Assembly: GCF_000153045.1 (NCBI RefSeq)
Contig: NZ_CH724159.1
Coordinates: 1,661,513 to 1,725,512, forward strand
Length of the DNA stretch: 64,000 nt
Source of the DNA: Synechococcus sp. WH 5701
GTDB taxonomy: Bacteria; Cyanobacteriota; Cyanobacteriia; PCC-6307; Cyanobiaceae
Direction of reading: 5' to 3'
The notes below the pieces were generated by a model. The model was not told the DNA's origin and did no database searches. It saw nothing but the letters and a program-made list of their open reading frames with translations. Position 1 is the first letter of the stretch. Each line of letters starts with the position of its first letter. This document shows positions 41,935 to 52,111 of this stretch, piece after piece. Both the position numbers and the translations under genes were made by a program.

Positions 41935-44900
41935 TTGGTTTACATCAATCAGGTCGAACTCGCTCAGTTCAAGTCGTTCGGCGGAGCGATGGCGATCCGG
42001 CTGGAGCCATCCTTCACCGTGATCACCGGTCCCAACGGCTCAGGCAAGAGCAACATCCTTGACGCGGTGCTGTTCTGCCTCGGCCTGGCCAGCAGCCGCG
42101 GCATGCGCGCCGAGCGACTGCCCGATCTGATCAACAGCGCCACGGTGCGCCAGGGCAAGGCCGCCGAAACGGTGGTGAGCGTGCGCTTCGACCTCAGCGA
42201 CTGGGAGCCCGATCCGGCCGAGGCCGGCCTTGAGCCCCCGGCGGAGGGTCCCTGGATCCAGACGGGACAGAAGGAATGGACCGTGAGCCGGCGGTTGCGG
42301 CTGGCCCCCGGCGGCACCTACAGCAGCAGCTACAGCGCCGATGGGGTTCCCTGCAACCTGCAGCAACTGCAGAGCCAGCTGCGGCGCCTGCGGGTAGATC
42401 CCGAGGGCAGCAACGTGGTCATGCAGGGGGACGTGACCCGGATCGTCTCGATGGGCGCCCGCGACCGCCGTGGCCTGATTGATGAACTGGCCGGAGTCGC
42501 CCTGTTCGATTCCCGCATCGACCAGACCCGCGTCAAGCTCGATGAGGTGCAGGAGCGCCAGGAACGCTGCCGCATCGTGGAGCAGGAGCTGCTGGGGGCC
42601 CGCCAGCGGCTTGAGCGCGACTGCGCCAAGGCCCGCACCTACCAGGACCTGCGCCAGCGTCAGCAGCTCGGCCGCCTGCAGGAGCAGGTGCTCGCCCACG
42701 AGCAGGCGGGCACCCAGCTGGGGGCCGTGCGCCGGCGCCAGCAGGCCCTGGAGGCCCAGGAGCAGAGTGACCGCACCGCCCTCGCCGCCGCCGAAGCAGC
42801 CCTGGAGCAGGCCAGCGCAGGTCTCGCCCTGCTGCAGGCCGAGGTCAAGGCCCTCGGCGAAGACAGCCTGCTGGTGGTGCAGGCGGAACTGGCCGGCCTC
42901 GAGACCAGCGCCCGCGAGCTCAAGCGCCAGGCGGAGCGCCAGCAGCAACAGGCGGAGGCCCTGCAGGGTCAGCGCCAGGAGCTGCTGCGCCAGCACGCCG
43001 AACTGCAACGCCAGCGCCAGGAGCTCAGCGCCGATGAGCGGCATGCCGGGGCCCTGGCGGCGGCGGAGCAGGCCTGCCTGAGCGCCGAAGGGGCGGTGGA
43101 GCTCTCCCGCCGGCGGCTTGGGGAGGTGGCGGGCCGCTCCGGCACCTGGCTGGAGGAGCAGAAGCGCCGCAGCCAGCGCCGGCAGGAGCTGCAGCAGGCG
43201 GTGGCGCCCCTGCTGGCAGAACAGCAGCAGCTCAGCGAAAGGCTGCGCCAGGCCGAGGAGCGCCTGCAGGAACTGGAGGCGGAGCTGGCCAGCGGTGGCA
43301 GCGACGACCAAGTGCAGCAGCAGCGCCTGCAGGAGCTGCTGGCCGAAGCCGAAGCCATGCAGGCCCTGGTGGAGCAGCAACAGAGTCAGGCCCAGGAGCT
43401 GGCCGAAGCCCTGGCCCTGCAGCAACGCACCCGAACCCGCCTGGAGCAGGAGCAGGCCCAGCTGGAGCGGGAGATCGCTCGGATCGAGAGCCGCCGCGAC
43501 ACCCTCCAGGAGAGCCGTGGCACCGGCGCCCTGCGCCTGCTGCTGGAATCGGGTCTGGGGGGGCTGCACGGCCCCGTGGCTCAGCTGGCCGAGGTGGAGG
43601 AGCGCTTCCGGCTGGCCTTGGAGGTGGCCGCGGGCGGCCGCCTGGCCCAGGTGGTGGTCGACGACGACCGCATCGCCTCCCAGGCGATCGAACTGCTCAA
43701 GAGCCGCCGGGCCGGTCGCCTCACCTTTCTGCCGCTCAACAAGATCCGCGGCGGTGGCAGTGGAGGTGGCAGCGGCGGCAACGCCGCCCTGGAGCGGGCC
43801 AGAACCGGTCGCTCCGGCGCTGGCGGACTGGTGGGCCGCGCCGTCGATCTGCTGCGCTTCGAGCCCGTTTACACCGAGGTCTTCCGCCACGTCTTCGGCG
43901 ACACCCTGGTGTTCGAAGACCTTGCCAGCGCCCGCCGTGAACTCGGCCGCTGCCGGGCCGTGACTCTGGAAGGGGAATTGCTGGAGCGCAGCGGCGCCAT
44001 GACCGGCGGCAGCCTGCAGCAGCGCTCAGGCCAGCTCAGCTTCGGGCGGGCCGGGGAGCAGGACGAAGCGGAGCCCCACCAGCGCCGCCTGCTGGAGCTG
44101 GGGGAGAGCCTGGTGGTCTGCCGCCGCCGCGAGGCCGATCTGGGCCGGCAGCTGGAGCAGCTGCGCCCGGCGCTGGAGGAGGGCCAGCAGCGCCGAGCCG
44201 CCCTGACGGCGGAGCGGGCTGCGGCGGAGCGGGCCCTGGGGCCCCAGCTGCAACGGCTGGAGCAGCTCCAGCAACGGCGTAACCACACCCGGGACGGCCT
44301 GGAGAGCGGCCAGCAGCGAAGCCAGCAGCTGGAGCGCGAGCTGGCCCCCTTGCTGCTGGAGGTGGCCGAGCTTGAGATGGCCGAGGCCGAGGCCCAGGCG
44401 TCGGGTGACAGTTCCCGCTGGCAGGGACTGCAGCACGACCTGGAGGCGGCCGATCAGCGACTGGCCACTGCCCGCGAGCAGCGGGACGGCCTGGTGCTGG
44501 CCCAGCGGGAGCGCAGCTTGAGTCTCACCCGCCTCGGGGATCAGCTCGAAGCCCTCGCCGTGGAGGAAACGCGGCAGCAGCAGGCCGTGGCCAGCCTGGC
44601 CGAGGAGCACCGCCAGCGCCGTGAGCAGGAACGCCAGGGCCAGGAGCGGCGCGCGGAGCTGGAAGAGCAGCAGCAGCAGCTGCAGGAACGCTTCGGCGAA
44701 CGGCGCCGGACCCGCGATGCCGCCGAGGCCCAGGTCGGCCAGCAACGGCAGGCCCTGCAGCAACGCCAGTGGGAGCTGCAGCGGCTGGGGGAGGAGCGCC
44801 TGGCACTCAGCGAGCAGGAGAGGGCCCTGGCCCTGCGGCTGGAAGCGATGGAGCGGGCCCTGCCCGATCCCCTGCCCGAGATCTCCGAAGAGCTGCGCTC

Positions 44901-45552
44901 AGCGGGCCTTGAGGCACTGCAGCAGGAGTTGCAGAGGCTGCAGCAGCGCATGGAGGCCCTGGAGCCGGTGAACATGCTGGCCCTGGAGGAACTCGAGCAG
45001 CTGGAGCAACGCCTGGCCGACCTTGCCGGCAGGCTGGAGGTGCTCTCCAGCGAGCGGGAGGAGCTGCTGCTGCGCATCGAGACCGTGGCCACCCTCCGCC
45101 AGGAGGCGTTCCTGGAGGCGTTCCACGCCGTGGATGGCCACTTCCGCACGATCTTCGCCGGGCTCTCCGAAGGCGAAGGGCACCTGCAGCTCGAGAACGA
45201 GGCCCAGCCCCTCGAAGGCGGACTCACCCTGGTGGCCCACCCCAAGGGCAAGACCGTGCGCCGGCTGGCCTCGATGTCGGGAGGGGAGAAATCGCTTACA
45301 GCCCTGAGCTTCCTGTTCGCCCTGCAGCGCTTCCGCCCCTCCCCCTTCTATGCCCTTGATGAGGTCGACAGCTTCCTCGATGGGGTGAATGTGGAGCGGC
45401 TGGCCGCCCTGATCGCCAGCCAGGCCGATCAGGCCCAGTTCCTGGTGGTCAGCCACCGCAGGCCGATGATCGCCGCCGCCACCCGCACGGTGGGGGTGAC
45501 CCAGGCCCGCGGCGCCCACACCCAGGTGGTCGGGATGCCCACCGCCGCCTGA
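41935..45552 (+). CDS. smc: Chromosome segregation protein SMC
   Basis: SMC ATPase of about 1205 residues that compacts and segregates the chromosome. The N-terminal Walker A is GPNGSGKSN (residues 32-40). Two long coiled coils rich in Gln, Glu, Leu and Arg flank a hinge (about 520-680) that includes a short Gly/Ser insertion. The C-terminal head has SMSGGEKSLTALSF (signature) and FYALDEVDSFLDG (Walker B and D-loop). A TTG at 41935 giving MVYINQVELAQFKSF matches the family start; the frame is open to 41854. No scpA or scpB is nearby. Confidence 0.95.
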   Translation: MVYINQVELAQFKSFGGAMAIRLEPSFTVITGPNGSGKSNILDAVLFCLGLASSRGMRAERLPDLINSATVRQGKAAETVVSVRFDLSDWEPDPAEAGLEPPAEGPWIQTGQKEWTVSRRLRLAPGGTYSSSYSADGVPCNLQQLQSQLRRLRVDPEGSNVVMQGDVTRIVSMGARDRRGLIDELAGVALFDSRIDQTRVKLDEVQERQERCRIVEQELLGARQRLERDCAKARTYQDLRQRQQLGRLQEQVLAHEQAGTQLGAVRRRQQALEAQEQSDRTALAAAEAALEQASAGLALLQAEVKALGEDSLLVVQAELAGLETSARELKRQAERQQQQAEALQGQRQELLRQHAELQRQRQELSADERHAGALAAAEQACLSAEGAVELSRRRLGEVAGRSGTWLEEQKRRSQRRQELQQAVAPLLAEQQQLSERLRQAEERLQELEAELASGGSDDQVQQQRLQELLAEAEAMQALVEQQQSQAQELAEALALQQRTRTRLEQEQAQLEREIARIESRRDTLQESRGTGALRLLLESGLGGLHGPVAQLAEVEERFRLALEVAAGGRLAQVVVDDDRIASQAIELLKSRRAGRLTFLPLNKIRGGGSGGGSGGNAALERARTGRSGAGGLVGRAVDLLRFEPVYTEVFRHVFGDTLVFEDLASARRELGRCRAVTLEGELLERSGAMTGGSLQQRSGQLSFGRAGEQDEAEPHQRRLLELGESLVVCRRREADLGRQLEQLRPALEEGQQRRAALTAERAAAERALGPQLQRLEQLQQRRNHTRDGLESGQQRSQQLERELAPLLLEVAELEMAEAEAQASGDSSRWQGLQHDLEAADQRLATAREQRDGLVLAQRERSLSLTRLGDQLEALAVEETRQQQAVASLAEEHRQRREQERQGQERRAELEEQQQQLQERFGERRRTRDAAEAQVGQQRQALQQRQWELQRLGEERLALSEQERALALRLEAMERALPDPLPEISEELRSAGLEALQQELQRLQQRMEALEPVNMLALEELEQLEQRLADLAGRLEVLSSEREELLLRIETVATLRQEAFLEAFHAVDGHFRTIFAGLSEGEGHLQLENEAQPLEGGLTLVAHPKGKTVRRLASMSGGEKSLTALSFLFALQRFRPSPFYALDEVDSFLDGVNVERLAALIASQADQAQFLVVSHRRPMIAAATRTVGVTQARGAHTQVVGMPTAA

Positions 45553-45617
45553 ACCGGTGCGGTGGGTCACAATGATTCGACCGCTCACCTTGCCGACACC
45601 CGCCCGGGATCTGGCCT

Positions 45618-46628
45618 TTGACCTCTTCCTTTCCTCCCTCCGCCGACCCTTCAGGCGCCGCCCCCAGCGACAGGCTGTGGCTGCGCTCCGAGCTGATGGG
45701 AACCCAGGTGATCACCCGCGACACCGGCCGCCGGCTGGGGGTGGTGGGCGAAGTGGTGGTCGACATCGACCGCCGCGAGGTGGTGGCGCTCGGCCTGCGT
45801 GACAACCCCCTCACCCGCTTTCTGCCGGGCCTTCCCCGCTGGATGCCGCTCGATCGCATCCGCCAGGTGGGCGATGTGGTGCTGGTGGATTCCGCCGATT
45901 CCCTGGCTGAGGGATTCAATCCCGAGCGCTACAGCAAGGTGATCAACTGCCAGGTGATCAGCGAGTCGGGCGAGCAACTGGGCCGGGTGCTCGGCTTCAG
46001 CTTCGACATCGAAACCGGCGAGCTCACCACTCTGGTGCTGGGGGCTCTGGGTGTTCCCCTGCTCGGCGAAGGGGTGCTCAGCACCTGGGAACTGAGCGTC
46101 GAGGAGATCGTGAGCAGCGGGCCCGATCGGATCATCGTGTACGAGGGCGCTGAGGAGAAACTCAAGCAACTGGGCAGCGGCCTGCTCGAGAAACTGGGCA
46201 TCGGCGGCCCCAGCTGGGAGCAGGAGGAGCGGGATCGCTTCCGCCAGACCATGGTGCCGGTGGAGAACCAGCTGGCCTCCGGGCAGCCAAGTGTCCAGGA
46301 GCAGCGCCGGATCCAGCCCGCCTCCAGCCGTGCCGTGCAGGTGGAGGATCAGGAAGAACTGGAGTATGTGGAGCTGGAGCGCCGCCGTCAGGAACCCCTG
46401 CGCCAGCGGCGGTACCTCGACGAAGACGAGTTCGACGACGAACCACGCCGCCGAAGCCCCTTGCCCCAGCAGCCCCGCCAGGCTCCTCTGCGCTCCAGCG
46501 GAGATCAGCGGCAGCCCCTGGATGTGGAGCCCGAGCCCTACCGCGTGAGGCAGGAGCCGGAACCAGAGGTGCTGGAGCCCCCAGCTCGACCCCGCACGAA
46601 TGAAGAGCGCTTCTCGGATCCCTGGTGA
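45618..46628 (+). CDS. PRC-barrel domain protein
   Basis: A 336-residue protein with two PRC-barrel-like repeats at the N-terminus (about 25-95, with LMGTQVITRDTGRRLGVVGEV, and 105-175, with INCQVISESGEQLGRVLGF). The rest, after residue 200, is a charged Arg/Glu/Pro/Gln-rich disordered tail. PRC-barrel proteins occur with photosynthetic and RNA-processing complexes, but the function here is unknown. The start is a TTG at 45618. It follows smc after 65 nt on the same strand. Confidence 0.82.
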   Translation: MTSSFPPSADPSGAAPSDRLWLRSELMGTQVITRDTGRRLGVVGEVVVDIDRREVVALGLRDNPLTRFLPGLPRWMPLDRIRQVGDVVLVDSADSLAEGFNPERYSKVINCQVISESGEQLGRVLGFSFDIETGELTTLVLGALGVPLLGEGVLSTWELSVEEIVSSGPDRIIVYEGAEEKLKQLGSGLLEKLGIGGPSWEQEERDRFRQTMVPVENQLASGQPSVQEQRRIQPASSRAVQVEDQEELEYVELERRRQEPLRQRRYLDEDEFDDEPRRRSPLPQQPRQAPLRSSGDQRQPLDVEPEPYRVRQEPEPEVLEPPARPRTNEERFSDPW

Positions 46629-46652
46629 ACCCGCGAAGCGGACGGGCAGGTC

Positions 46653-47069
46653 TCACCCCGCCGGCTCGAAGTTCAGAGAGGCGGAATTCACGCAGTAGCG
46701 AAGGCCCGTGGGACCGGGGCCGTCGTGGAAGAGATGGCCCAGGTGGGCCTCACACTTCGCACAGCGGATTTCCGTTCGCACCATGCCGTGGCTGCGGTCT
46801 TCAACGGTGGTGATCGCCCCCGCATCGAGCCCGTCCCAGAAGCTCGGCCAGCCGGTGCCGGAATCGAACTTGGCGCTGGAGCCGAACAGGGGCGAACCGC
46901 AGCAGATGCAGTCGTAGCGGCCCTCCTGCTTGGTGTTCCAGTAGGCGCCGGTGAAGGCCCGCTCGGTGCCGCCACAACGGGCCACCTGATACTGCTCGGG
47001 CGTGAGACGCTCGCGCCAGTCGGGATCAGAGGGGGCTGGAGTGGCGGAGGCCGTGTCGGAACTGGCCAT
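46653..47069 (-). CDS. msrB: Peptide-methionine (R)-S-oxide reductase
   Basis: Reduces methionine-R-sulfoxide in proteins, repairing oxidative damage. The 138-residue protein has the zinc-binding cysteines (Cys54 and Cys57, Cys103 and Cys106), the GTGWPSFWD block and the catalytic Cys126 in RYCVNSASL. No signal peptide, so it is cytosolic. It lies downstream of an LpxB-related gene on the same strand, 29 nt apart. Confidence 0.95.
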   Translation of the reverse strand: MASSDTASATPAPSDPDWRERLTPEQYQVARCGGTERAFTGAYWNTKQEGRYDCICCGSPLFGSSAKFDSGTGWPSFWDGLDAGAITTVEDRSHGMVRTEIRCAKCEAHLGHLFHDGPGPTGLRYCVNSASLNFEPAG

Positions 47070-47098
47070 GGGGCAAGAAAGGTTCTGCTGCCGTCAAT

Positions 47099-48382
47099 TT
47101 AGGCAGCGGGCAGAAGCTCCTGCACCATCGCCGCCAGGGCCGCCACGGCCCCGGGCTGACCCCGCAGGCTGCGCAGATCGTCGCGCTGGCCCTGTAGCCG
47201 CTCGGGATGGGCCAGCCACTCGTTGGCCTCGGCGGCGATCTCAGCCGGCGTGATCGATCCCACCCGCTCGGGCACCACGGCACGGCCAGCCGAGATGTTC
47301 GGCCAGGCCAGAAACCCCCGCTGGCGCATGCGCCAGGCCGTCAGCGCCAGACCCAGCAACCAGCGCAGCAGGGGCAGGCGCGCCAGCAGACCGAGCCAGC
47401 CGTCCCAGGCCTGCATCACCTCCAGATGCTGGGTGGGCACCAGCACGATCATCGGCACCCCAAGGGCCCCGAGTTCAGCGGTGTTCGCTCCCACGGTGGT
47501 GAGCGCCAGAGCGCACTGGCTGAGGGGGCCATGGGCCGGATGCTGCTCGAACAGCAGAACGGGCGTGCCGGCCCCGCTGATCAGCCAGCGCTGACCGGAG
47601 CCGGACTCCGGCTCCAGCAGCCGGGGAGGCTGACCGCCGTAGTGGCGCTGAATCGGGTTGCCGCTGCCTCCGTAGGCCAGCAGATCGGCCACGCTGGTGG
47701 TGGGCGCCACCGGCAGCATGAAGCGACACCCGGGCCGCAGGCGGGCGAGGCGATCGGCGGTATCAAGCAGGAAGGGAACACCCACCTGCAACTTCGCCCG
47801 TTTGGAGCCGGGCAGCAGGGCCACCCATTCCCCCTCGGGCAGAGGAGCCACCGCCCGCGCCTCCTCGGAGAGATCGGCCATCAGATCCCCCACCACGGTG
47901 CAGCGCTGGCGCCAGCGGGGAGGCAACCGGGTGGCGGCCTGGGGGCCCATCGCGGCGATGCGGTCGTTCCAGCGCGGCCAACGGGCCACCCACTCGGCGT
48001 AGGTGAGGTGGCGATAGCCGAGGCGAGCCGAGAGCAGCACGGTCCAGAACTGATCGCCCCCCAGGAAGACCACCACCCCATGGGTCGGCCAGGGTCCATG
48101 GCGCCGGGGCCTCAGCAGCAGCCCCCAGAACTTGCGAGCCGGCACGATGCGAGAGAACAGGCCGAGGTCGCGGGCCACCCGCGCTTCGCTGCCGGTGGCG
48201 TTGGGGCAGGGCACGAGCACCAGCTCCAGGGAGCAGGCCGCCCCCGGAACAACGGGTTGAAGCTCCAGCTGCCGATGCAGACGCTGGGCCAGGGGCCGCA
48301 CCCAGGTGGTGAGTTCGCCAGGACCGTTGCACACAAGCACAATCGCTGTGGTGGGCGTGCGGCTCAGCGGCGGCTCTCTCAA
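47099..48382 (-). CDS. LpxB-related (lipid-A-disaccharide synthase-like) protein
   Basis: A protein of up to 427 residues with a GT-B-type glycosyltransferase fold. The N-terminus VLVCNGPGELTTWVRPLA and the C-terminal block QCALALTTVGANTAELGALGVPMIVLVPT, followed by NISAGRAVVPE, match the lipid-A-disaccharide synthase-related family of cyanobacteria, which is distinct from true LpxB. The sugar donor and acceptor are unknown. The start (TTG 48382) is uncertain; it lies 17 nt downstream of tRNA-Leu on the same strand. Confidence 0.85.
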   Translation of the reverse strand: MREPPLSRTPTTAIVLVCNGPGELTTWVRPLAQRLHRQLELQPVVPGAACSLELVLVPCPNATGSEARVARDLGLFSRIVPARKFWGLLLRPRRHGPWPTHGVVVFLGGDQFWTVLLSARLGYRHLTYAEWVARWPRWNDRIAAMGPQAATRLPPRWRQRCTVVGDLMADLSEEARAVAPLPEGEWVALLPGSKRAKLQVGVPFLLDTADRLARLRPGCRFMLPVAPTTSVADLLAYGGSGNPIQRHYGGQPPRLLEPESGSGQRWLISGAGTPVLLFEQHPAHGPLSQCALALTTVGANTAELGALGVPMIVLVPTQHLEVMQAWDGWLGLLARLPLLRWLLGLALTAWRMRQRGFLAWPNISAGRAVVPERVGSITPAEIAAEANEWLAHPERLQGQRDDLRSLRGQPGAVAALAAMVQELLPAA

Positions 48383-48399
48383 GTTGTGGGAAAGAAAAA

Positions 48400-48481
48400 T
48401 GCGGATGGCGAGACTTGAACTCGCAAGGCCGAAGCCACACGCCCCTCAAACGTGCGTGTCTACCAATTCCACCACATCCGC
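48400..48481 (-). tRNA. tRNA-Leu (anticodon GAG)
   Basis: An 82-nt class II tRNA without encoded CCA. Acceptor stem GCGGATG pairs with CATCCGC; discriminator A. The anticodon stem is CACGT/GCGTG with loop TTGAGGG (anticodon GAG). A long variable arm and a T arm with GTTCAAGTC follow. A TATATT box about 40 nt upstream (48518-48523) may be the -10 promoter element. Confidence 0.95.
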
Positions 48482-48607
48482 GTGGCCGTCAGGAGTCTGG
48501 ACTCCCTTCGGCTCGTCAATATACCCATCGCCCGTCCCGGCCTCCACCGCCCTGAGGAGGCAAGGGTCAGCACTGATACAGTCCGCTGCGGCCTGGACCC
48601 ACCACGG

Positions 48608-49972
48608 ATGCCCATCGGCAAGCTGCTGATCGCCAACCGTGGCGAGATTTCCCTCCGCATTCTGCGCAGCTGCCGCGAGCTGGGCATCAGCACGGTGGCG
48701 GTCTACAGCACGGTCGACCGCAACGCCCTGCACGTCCAGTTGGCCGATGAGGCGGTCTGCGTGGGAGAAGCTCCCAGCAGCAAGAGCTATCTCAATATTC
48801 CCAACATCATTGCCGCGGCGATCTCCCGGGGCGCCGATGCAATCCATCCCGGTTATGGCTTCCTGGCCGAGAACGACCGCTTCGCGGAAATCTGCGCTGC
48901 CCACGGCCTCACTTTCGTCGGCCCCTCCCCCGAGGCGATCAGGGCCATGGGGGACAAATCCACCGCCAAGGCCACCATGCAGCGGGTGGGGGTTCCCACC
49001 ATCCCCGGCAGTGAAGGTCTGCTGGAGGACGCCCAGGAGGCCTCCGTGCTGGCGGCGCGCATGGGCTTCCCGGTGATGATCAAGGCCACAGCCGGTGGTG
49101 GCGGGCGGGGCATGCGCCTGGTGCAGGAGCCCGAGCAGCTTGAGGCACTGTTCAAGGCGGCTCAGGGTGAAGCGGAAGCGGCCTTTGGCAACCCCGGCCT
49201 CTACATGGAGAAGTTCATCGAGCGGCCCCGCCACGTCGAGGTGCAGATCCTGGCCGACCGCCACGGCAACGTGGTGCACCTCGGCGAGCGCGACTGCTCG
49301 ATCCAGCGGCGACACCAGAAGCTGCTGGAGGAAGCCCCCAGCCCGGCCCTGGATCCGGAACTGCGCCGGCGCATGGGCGAGGCGGCGGTGGCGGCAGCCC
49401 GCAGCATCACCTACGAGGGCGCCGGCACCGTGGAGTTTCTCGTGGATCGCAGCGGCAGCTTCTATTTCATGGAGATGAACACCCGCATCCAGGTGGAGCA
49501 TCCCGTCACCGAGATGGTCACTGGCTTTGATCTGATCGCCGAGCAGCTGCGCATCGCCGGGGGCGAGCCCCTGAGCATGCGCCAGGAGGACGTGCAGCTG
49601 CGGGGCCATGCGATCGAATGCCGCATCAACGCTGAAGACCCGCAGCAGAATTTCCGGCCGGCCCCTGGCCGGATCACCGGCTGGTTACCTCCGGGGGGGC
49701 CGGGCGTGCGGGTCGACAGCCACGTGTACACGGGCTATGAAATCCCCCCCTTCTACGACTCGCTGATCGGCAAACTGATTGTCTGGGCGCTCGATCGCGA
49801 TGCAGCCATCAAGCGCATGCGCAGGGCCCTGAGCGAATGTGCGATCACAGGTATCCCCACCACGATCGAGTTCCACCTGGCCCTGCTGGATCGGCCCGAG
49901 TTCCAGCGCGGCGATGTGCACACCAAGTTCGTGGAGCAGGAGATGCTGCCCCCGGCTGATCCGCGGACCTGA
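48608..49972 (+). CDS. accC: Acetyl-CoA carboxylase biotin carboxylase subunit
   Basis: Carboxylates biotin on the BCCP subunit with ATP and bicarbonate, the first committed step of fatty acid synthesis. The 454-residue protein shows the N-terminal biotin carboxylase domain ([25 protein letters not shown]), the ATP-grasp glycine loop GGGGRGMR, the active-site region [14 protein letters not shown], and the C-terminal domain with [16 protein letters not shown] 48608 is the normal start. It is monocistronic here, divergent from tRNA-Leu. Confidence 0.97.
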   Translation: MPIGKLLIANRGEISLRILRSCRELGISTVAVYSTVDRNALHVQLADEAVCVGEAPSSKSYLNIPNIIAAAISRGADAIHPGYGFLAENDRFAEICAAHGLTFVGPSPEAIRAMGDKSTAKATMQRVGVPTIPGSEGLLEDAQEASVLAARMGFPVMIKATAGGGGRGMRLVQEPEQLEALFKAAQGEAEAAFGNPGLYMEKFIERPRHVEVQILADRHGNVVHLGERDCSIQRRHQKLLEEAPSPALDPELRRRMGEAAVAAARSITYEGAGTVEFLVDRSGSFYFMEMNTRIQVEHPVTEMVTGFDLIAEQLRIAGGEPLSMRQEDVQLRGHAIECRINAEDPQQNFRPAPGRITGWLPPGGPGVRVDSHVYTGYEIPPFYDSLIGKLIVWALDRDAAIKRMRRALSECAITGIPTTIEFHLALLDRPEFQRGDVHTKFVEQEMLPPADPRT

Positions 49973-50010
49973 CTCGGCAACGAACCACTGGCCTCTCGCC
50001 AGCGACTGGC

Positions 50011-50337
50011 TCAGGCCAGGGACTGGCTCTGGCGTAGCACCTGGGTGAGCAGCCCCTGCTGACCCACCACCAGCTCCCTCAGCAAGCTGATCAGCCCCAC
50101 CCAGATGACCGGGGTCACATCGACACCGCCGATGGCCGGGATCAGCCGGCGGCTGAAGCGCAGCAGCCCCTCGGTGGGCCAGCCGATCAGGCGCATTGCC
50201 CCCCGGTTCAGGTCCACCTGCGGATACCAGGTGAGCACGATGCGGAACAGGAACAGCAGGGTCCAGGCCGCCAGGGCCAGGGCCAGCACGGTGTGGAGCA
50301 CCGGCAGGGCAGACGCCAGCACGGAAACGGCCGTCAC
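50011..50337 (-). CDS. YggT family membrane protein
   Basis: A 108-residue protein with two hydrophobic segments (about 6-33 and 75-92) flanking the family motif [15 protein letters not shown] and [21 protein letters not shown]. YggT homologues (plastid YLMG/CCB3) affect nucleoid or chloroplast organisation and cytochrome assembly; the role here is unknown. GTG start at 50337. It converges with accC (38 nt) and is divergent from psbX. Confidence 0.88.
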   Translation of the reverse strand: MTAVSVLASALPVLHTVLALALAAWTLLFLFRIVLTWYPQVDLNRGAMRLIGWPTEGLLRFSRRLIPAIGGVDVTPVIWVGLISLLRELVVGQQGLLTQVLRQSQSLA

Positions 50338-50414
50338 AAAGCGGTAAGCAGCGGTGGTCCCATCGTAGGAAGTGGGCGCCGCTGCCTAAGATCCGAGCCG
50401 GATCTCATGGCGCC

Positions 50415-50537
50415 ATGACCCCCTCCCTCTCCAACTTCCTCAGCAGCCTCGTGTACGGAGCGATGATCGTGGTGATTCCGATCAGCATCGCCCTGGTCCT
50501 GATCAGCCAGAACGACCAGGTCGACCGCAAGCTCTGA
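50415..50537 (+). CDS. psbX: Photosystem II protein PsbX
   Basis: A 40-residue single-helix subunit of photosystem II. It starts [20 protein letters not shown], continues with a hydrophobic helix (about 12-32) and ends [10 protein letters not shown], which matches PsbX near the cytochrome b559/QB side of the reaction centre. ATG at 50415. The gene lies 93 nt upstream of ycf66 on the same strand, an arrangement seen in other picocyanobacteria. Confidence 0.9.
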   Translation: MTPSLSNFLSSLVYGAMIVVIPISIALVLISQNDQVDRKL

Positions 50538-50630
50538 GCCGCCGCTGGTTCTGCGGGTCCAGGTCCCTAAACTGGGACCAGCCGTTCACCCCTGGCGGAC
50601 GGAACAAGTCGTTCGCCTGAGGTTTCAGAC

Positions 50631-51548
50631 GTGGTCAATGCCAGCCTGAACTGGGCCAGCATCGTCGGCATCGTGTTGGCCGTCGGTGGTGCGTTCCTCT
50701 ATTTCATGAGGAGCTTCAAGCCAGCCCTCGCCCGCGACTACGACGTCTTCTTCGCCGCCGTCGGTCTCCTGTGCGGCGGGATTCTCTTCTTCCAAGGCTG
50801 GCGGCTCGATCCGATCCTCCAGTTCGGCCAGTTCCTGCTGGCGGGCACCACCGTCTTCTTCGCCTACGAAAGCGTGCGCCTGCGGGGCGTCACCACCGAG
50901 CAGGCGCGGCGCTCCTCCTACTTCGACGACGACGAACCCCTGCCCGCCAGGCCGAGGGTGGGGGGTCGCGCCGGCTGGGATGACGACGTGGAGCGCTTCG
51001 AGGAACCCCAGCCCCTGCGCCGGCGGATCCGCTCCCCCCTCAGTGAAGAAGCAGAAGACGAACCGAACTTCTACCGGCCCCGTCGTGAGGCCACCCGGCC
51101 AGCCATCCCCGAGCGGGCCGCCAGCCGCCGCTCCACGACCGAAAACAGCTGGGATGCCCCCGAGCCCAGCCCTCGCCGGGAGCCCGAGTCCTACGGCTCC
51201 CGCAGGCCCGCAGACTCCAGAACAGCGGCAACCAGCGCGGCGGCCTCAGGACCGACCTTCGGCTCCCGTCGGCGAGAGCGTGACAGCGGGGTCGAGCCCC
51301 GCCGCGGCAGCCGGCCGGTTCCCAGCAGCGAGACCATGCCACGCTCCAGCCGCCGGCCCGGCCCTGCCGGCGCCACGGAACCGGCCTCCAGCCCCGTCCC
51401 TGGCGTGCCCCAGGGCACCCCGATCCGCACTCCAACCGGTGGCAGTGGCAGCCAAGCCACCCCCATGAGCGATGCCGACTACACCCCCCTGCGGCCCACC
51501 CCCTCCAGCAGCCGGCCCCGGGACAACAGCTCCCGTTTCGACAGCTGA
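50631..51548 (+). CDS. ycf66: Ycf66 family protein
   Basis: A 305-residue protein. The N-terminal 85 residues form three hydrophobic segments and match the Ycf66 family (VNASLNWASIVGIVLAVGGAFLYFM, VRLRGVTTEQAR), which is found in cyanobacteria and some plastids and has no known function. The remaining 215 residues are Arg/Pro/Ser-rich and probably disordered, without further domains. GTG start at 50631. It follows psbX. Confidence 0.85.
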   Translation: MVNASLNWASIVGIVLAVGGAFLYFMRSFKPALARDYDVFFAAVGLLCGGILFFQGWRLDPILQFGQFLLAGTTVFFAYESVRLRGVTTEQARRSSYFDDDEPLPARPRVGGRAGWDDDVERFEEPQPLRRRIRSPLSEEAEDEPNFYRPRREATRPAIPERAASRRSTTENSWDAPEPSPRREPESYGSRRPADSRTAATSAAASGPTFGSRRRERDSGVEPRRGSRPVPSSETMPRSSRRPGPAGATEPASSPVPGVPQGTPIRTPTGGSGSQATPMSDADYTPLRPTPSSSRPRDNSSRFDS

Positions 51549-51571
51549 TCACCCGGCCTAGGGCTGGCTCC

Positions 51572-52111
51572 TTGGCGGCGCTGGCGACGGCCCTGGCCGT
51601 GCTCTTGAGCGCATGCTCCCTGCCCTGGGCCCGCCGATCCAGGCCAGCTCCCGCCGCTGGCTGGCCATCGAACCTCAGCCGCCAGGATCCAGCCCTGAGC
51701 GGTGATGGTCGCCTGCTGGCCAGCGTGATTGAGCGCCAGGGCCGCTCCACCGTGCTGCTGCAGGAGCGCGGCAATGGAAGGGTGTTGCCCCTGCGCCACC
51801 TCAGCCGCTGGCAGCCCCACAGTTCCCCTTCCCTGAGCTGGAGGGGCCGCTACCTGGCCCTGATTGTGCAGCGGGGCGACCGGCGCCTTGCGGTGATTGA
51901 AGATCGCCTCACCAACCGGCTGCTGCCTTTGCCCTTACCGGGCGGGCGTGAGCCGGTGAGGCTGAGCCTGGCCCCCGACGGCCAGCGCCTGGCCCTGCAA
52001 CTGGTGGCCGCTGGCCGCTGGCGGGTGGAGGTGTTCGAGCTGGGGGGTGTGCTGGAGGTGGATCCGCCGGCCGGAGAGCTGCTGCGCACTCCGGCCGGAG
52101 CAGCGCCATGA
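51572..52111 (+). CDS. TolB-like beta-propeller lipoprotein, copy 1
   Basis: A 179-residue protein with a short signal peptide and lipobox (VLLSAC, Cys15), hence a membrane lipoprotein. The remaining part has repeated propeller-like strands with short motifs (LSGDGRLLASVIERQGRSTV, LSWRGRYLALIVQRGDRRLAVIE, LAPDGQRLALQLV) as in TolB/WD40-like fragments. TTG start at 51572 is uncertain. Its stop overlaps the next gene by 4 nt. Confidence 0.75.
   Translation: MAALATALAVLLSACSLPWARRSRPAPAAGWPSNLSRQDPALSGDGRLLASVIERQGRSTVLLQERGNGRVLPLRHLSRWQPHSSPSLSWRGRYLALIVQRGDRRLAVIEDRLTNRLLPLPLPGGREPVRLSLAPDGQRLALQLVAAGRWRVEVFELGGVLEVDPPAGELLRTPAGAAP

Noticed and set aside
43741..43800. Gly/Ser repeat in the SMC hinge as a novel domain
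   Set aside because: It is a short flexible loop in the hinge; similar glycine-rich loops are plausible in high-GC SMC genes and it does not disturb the frame.
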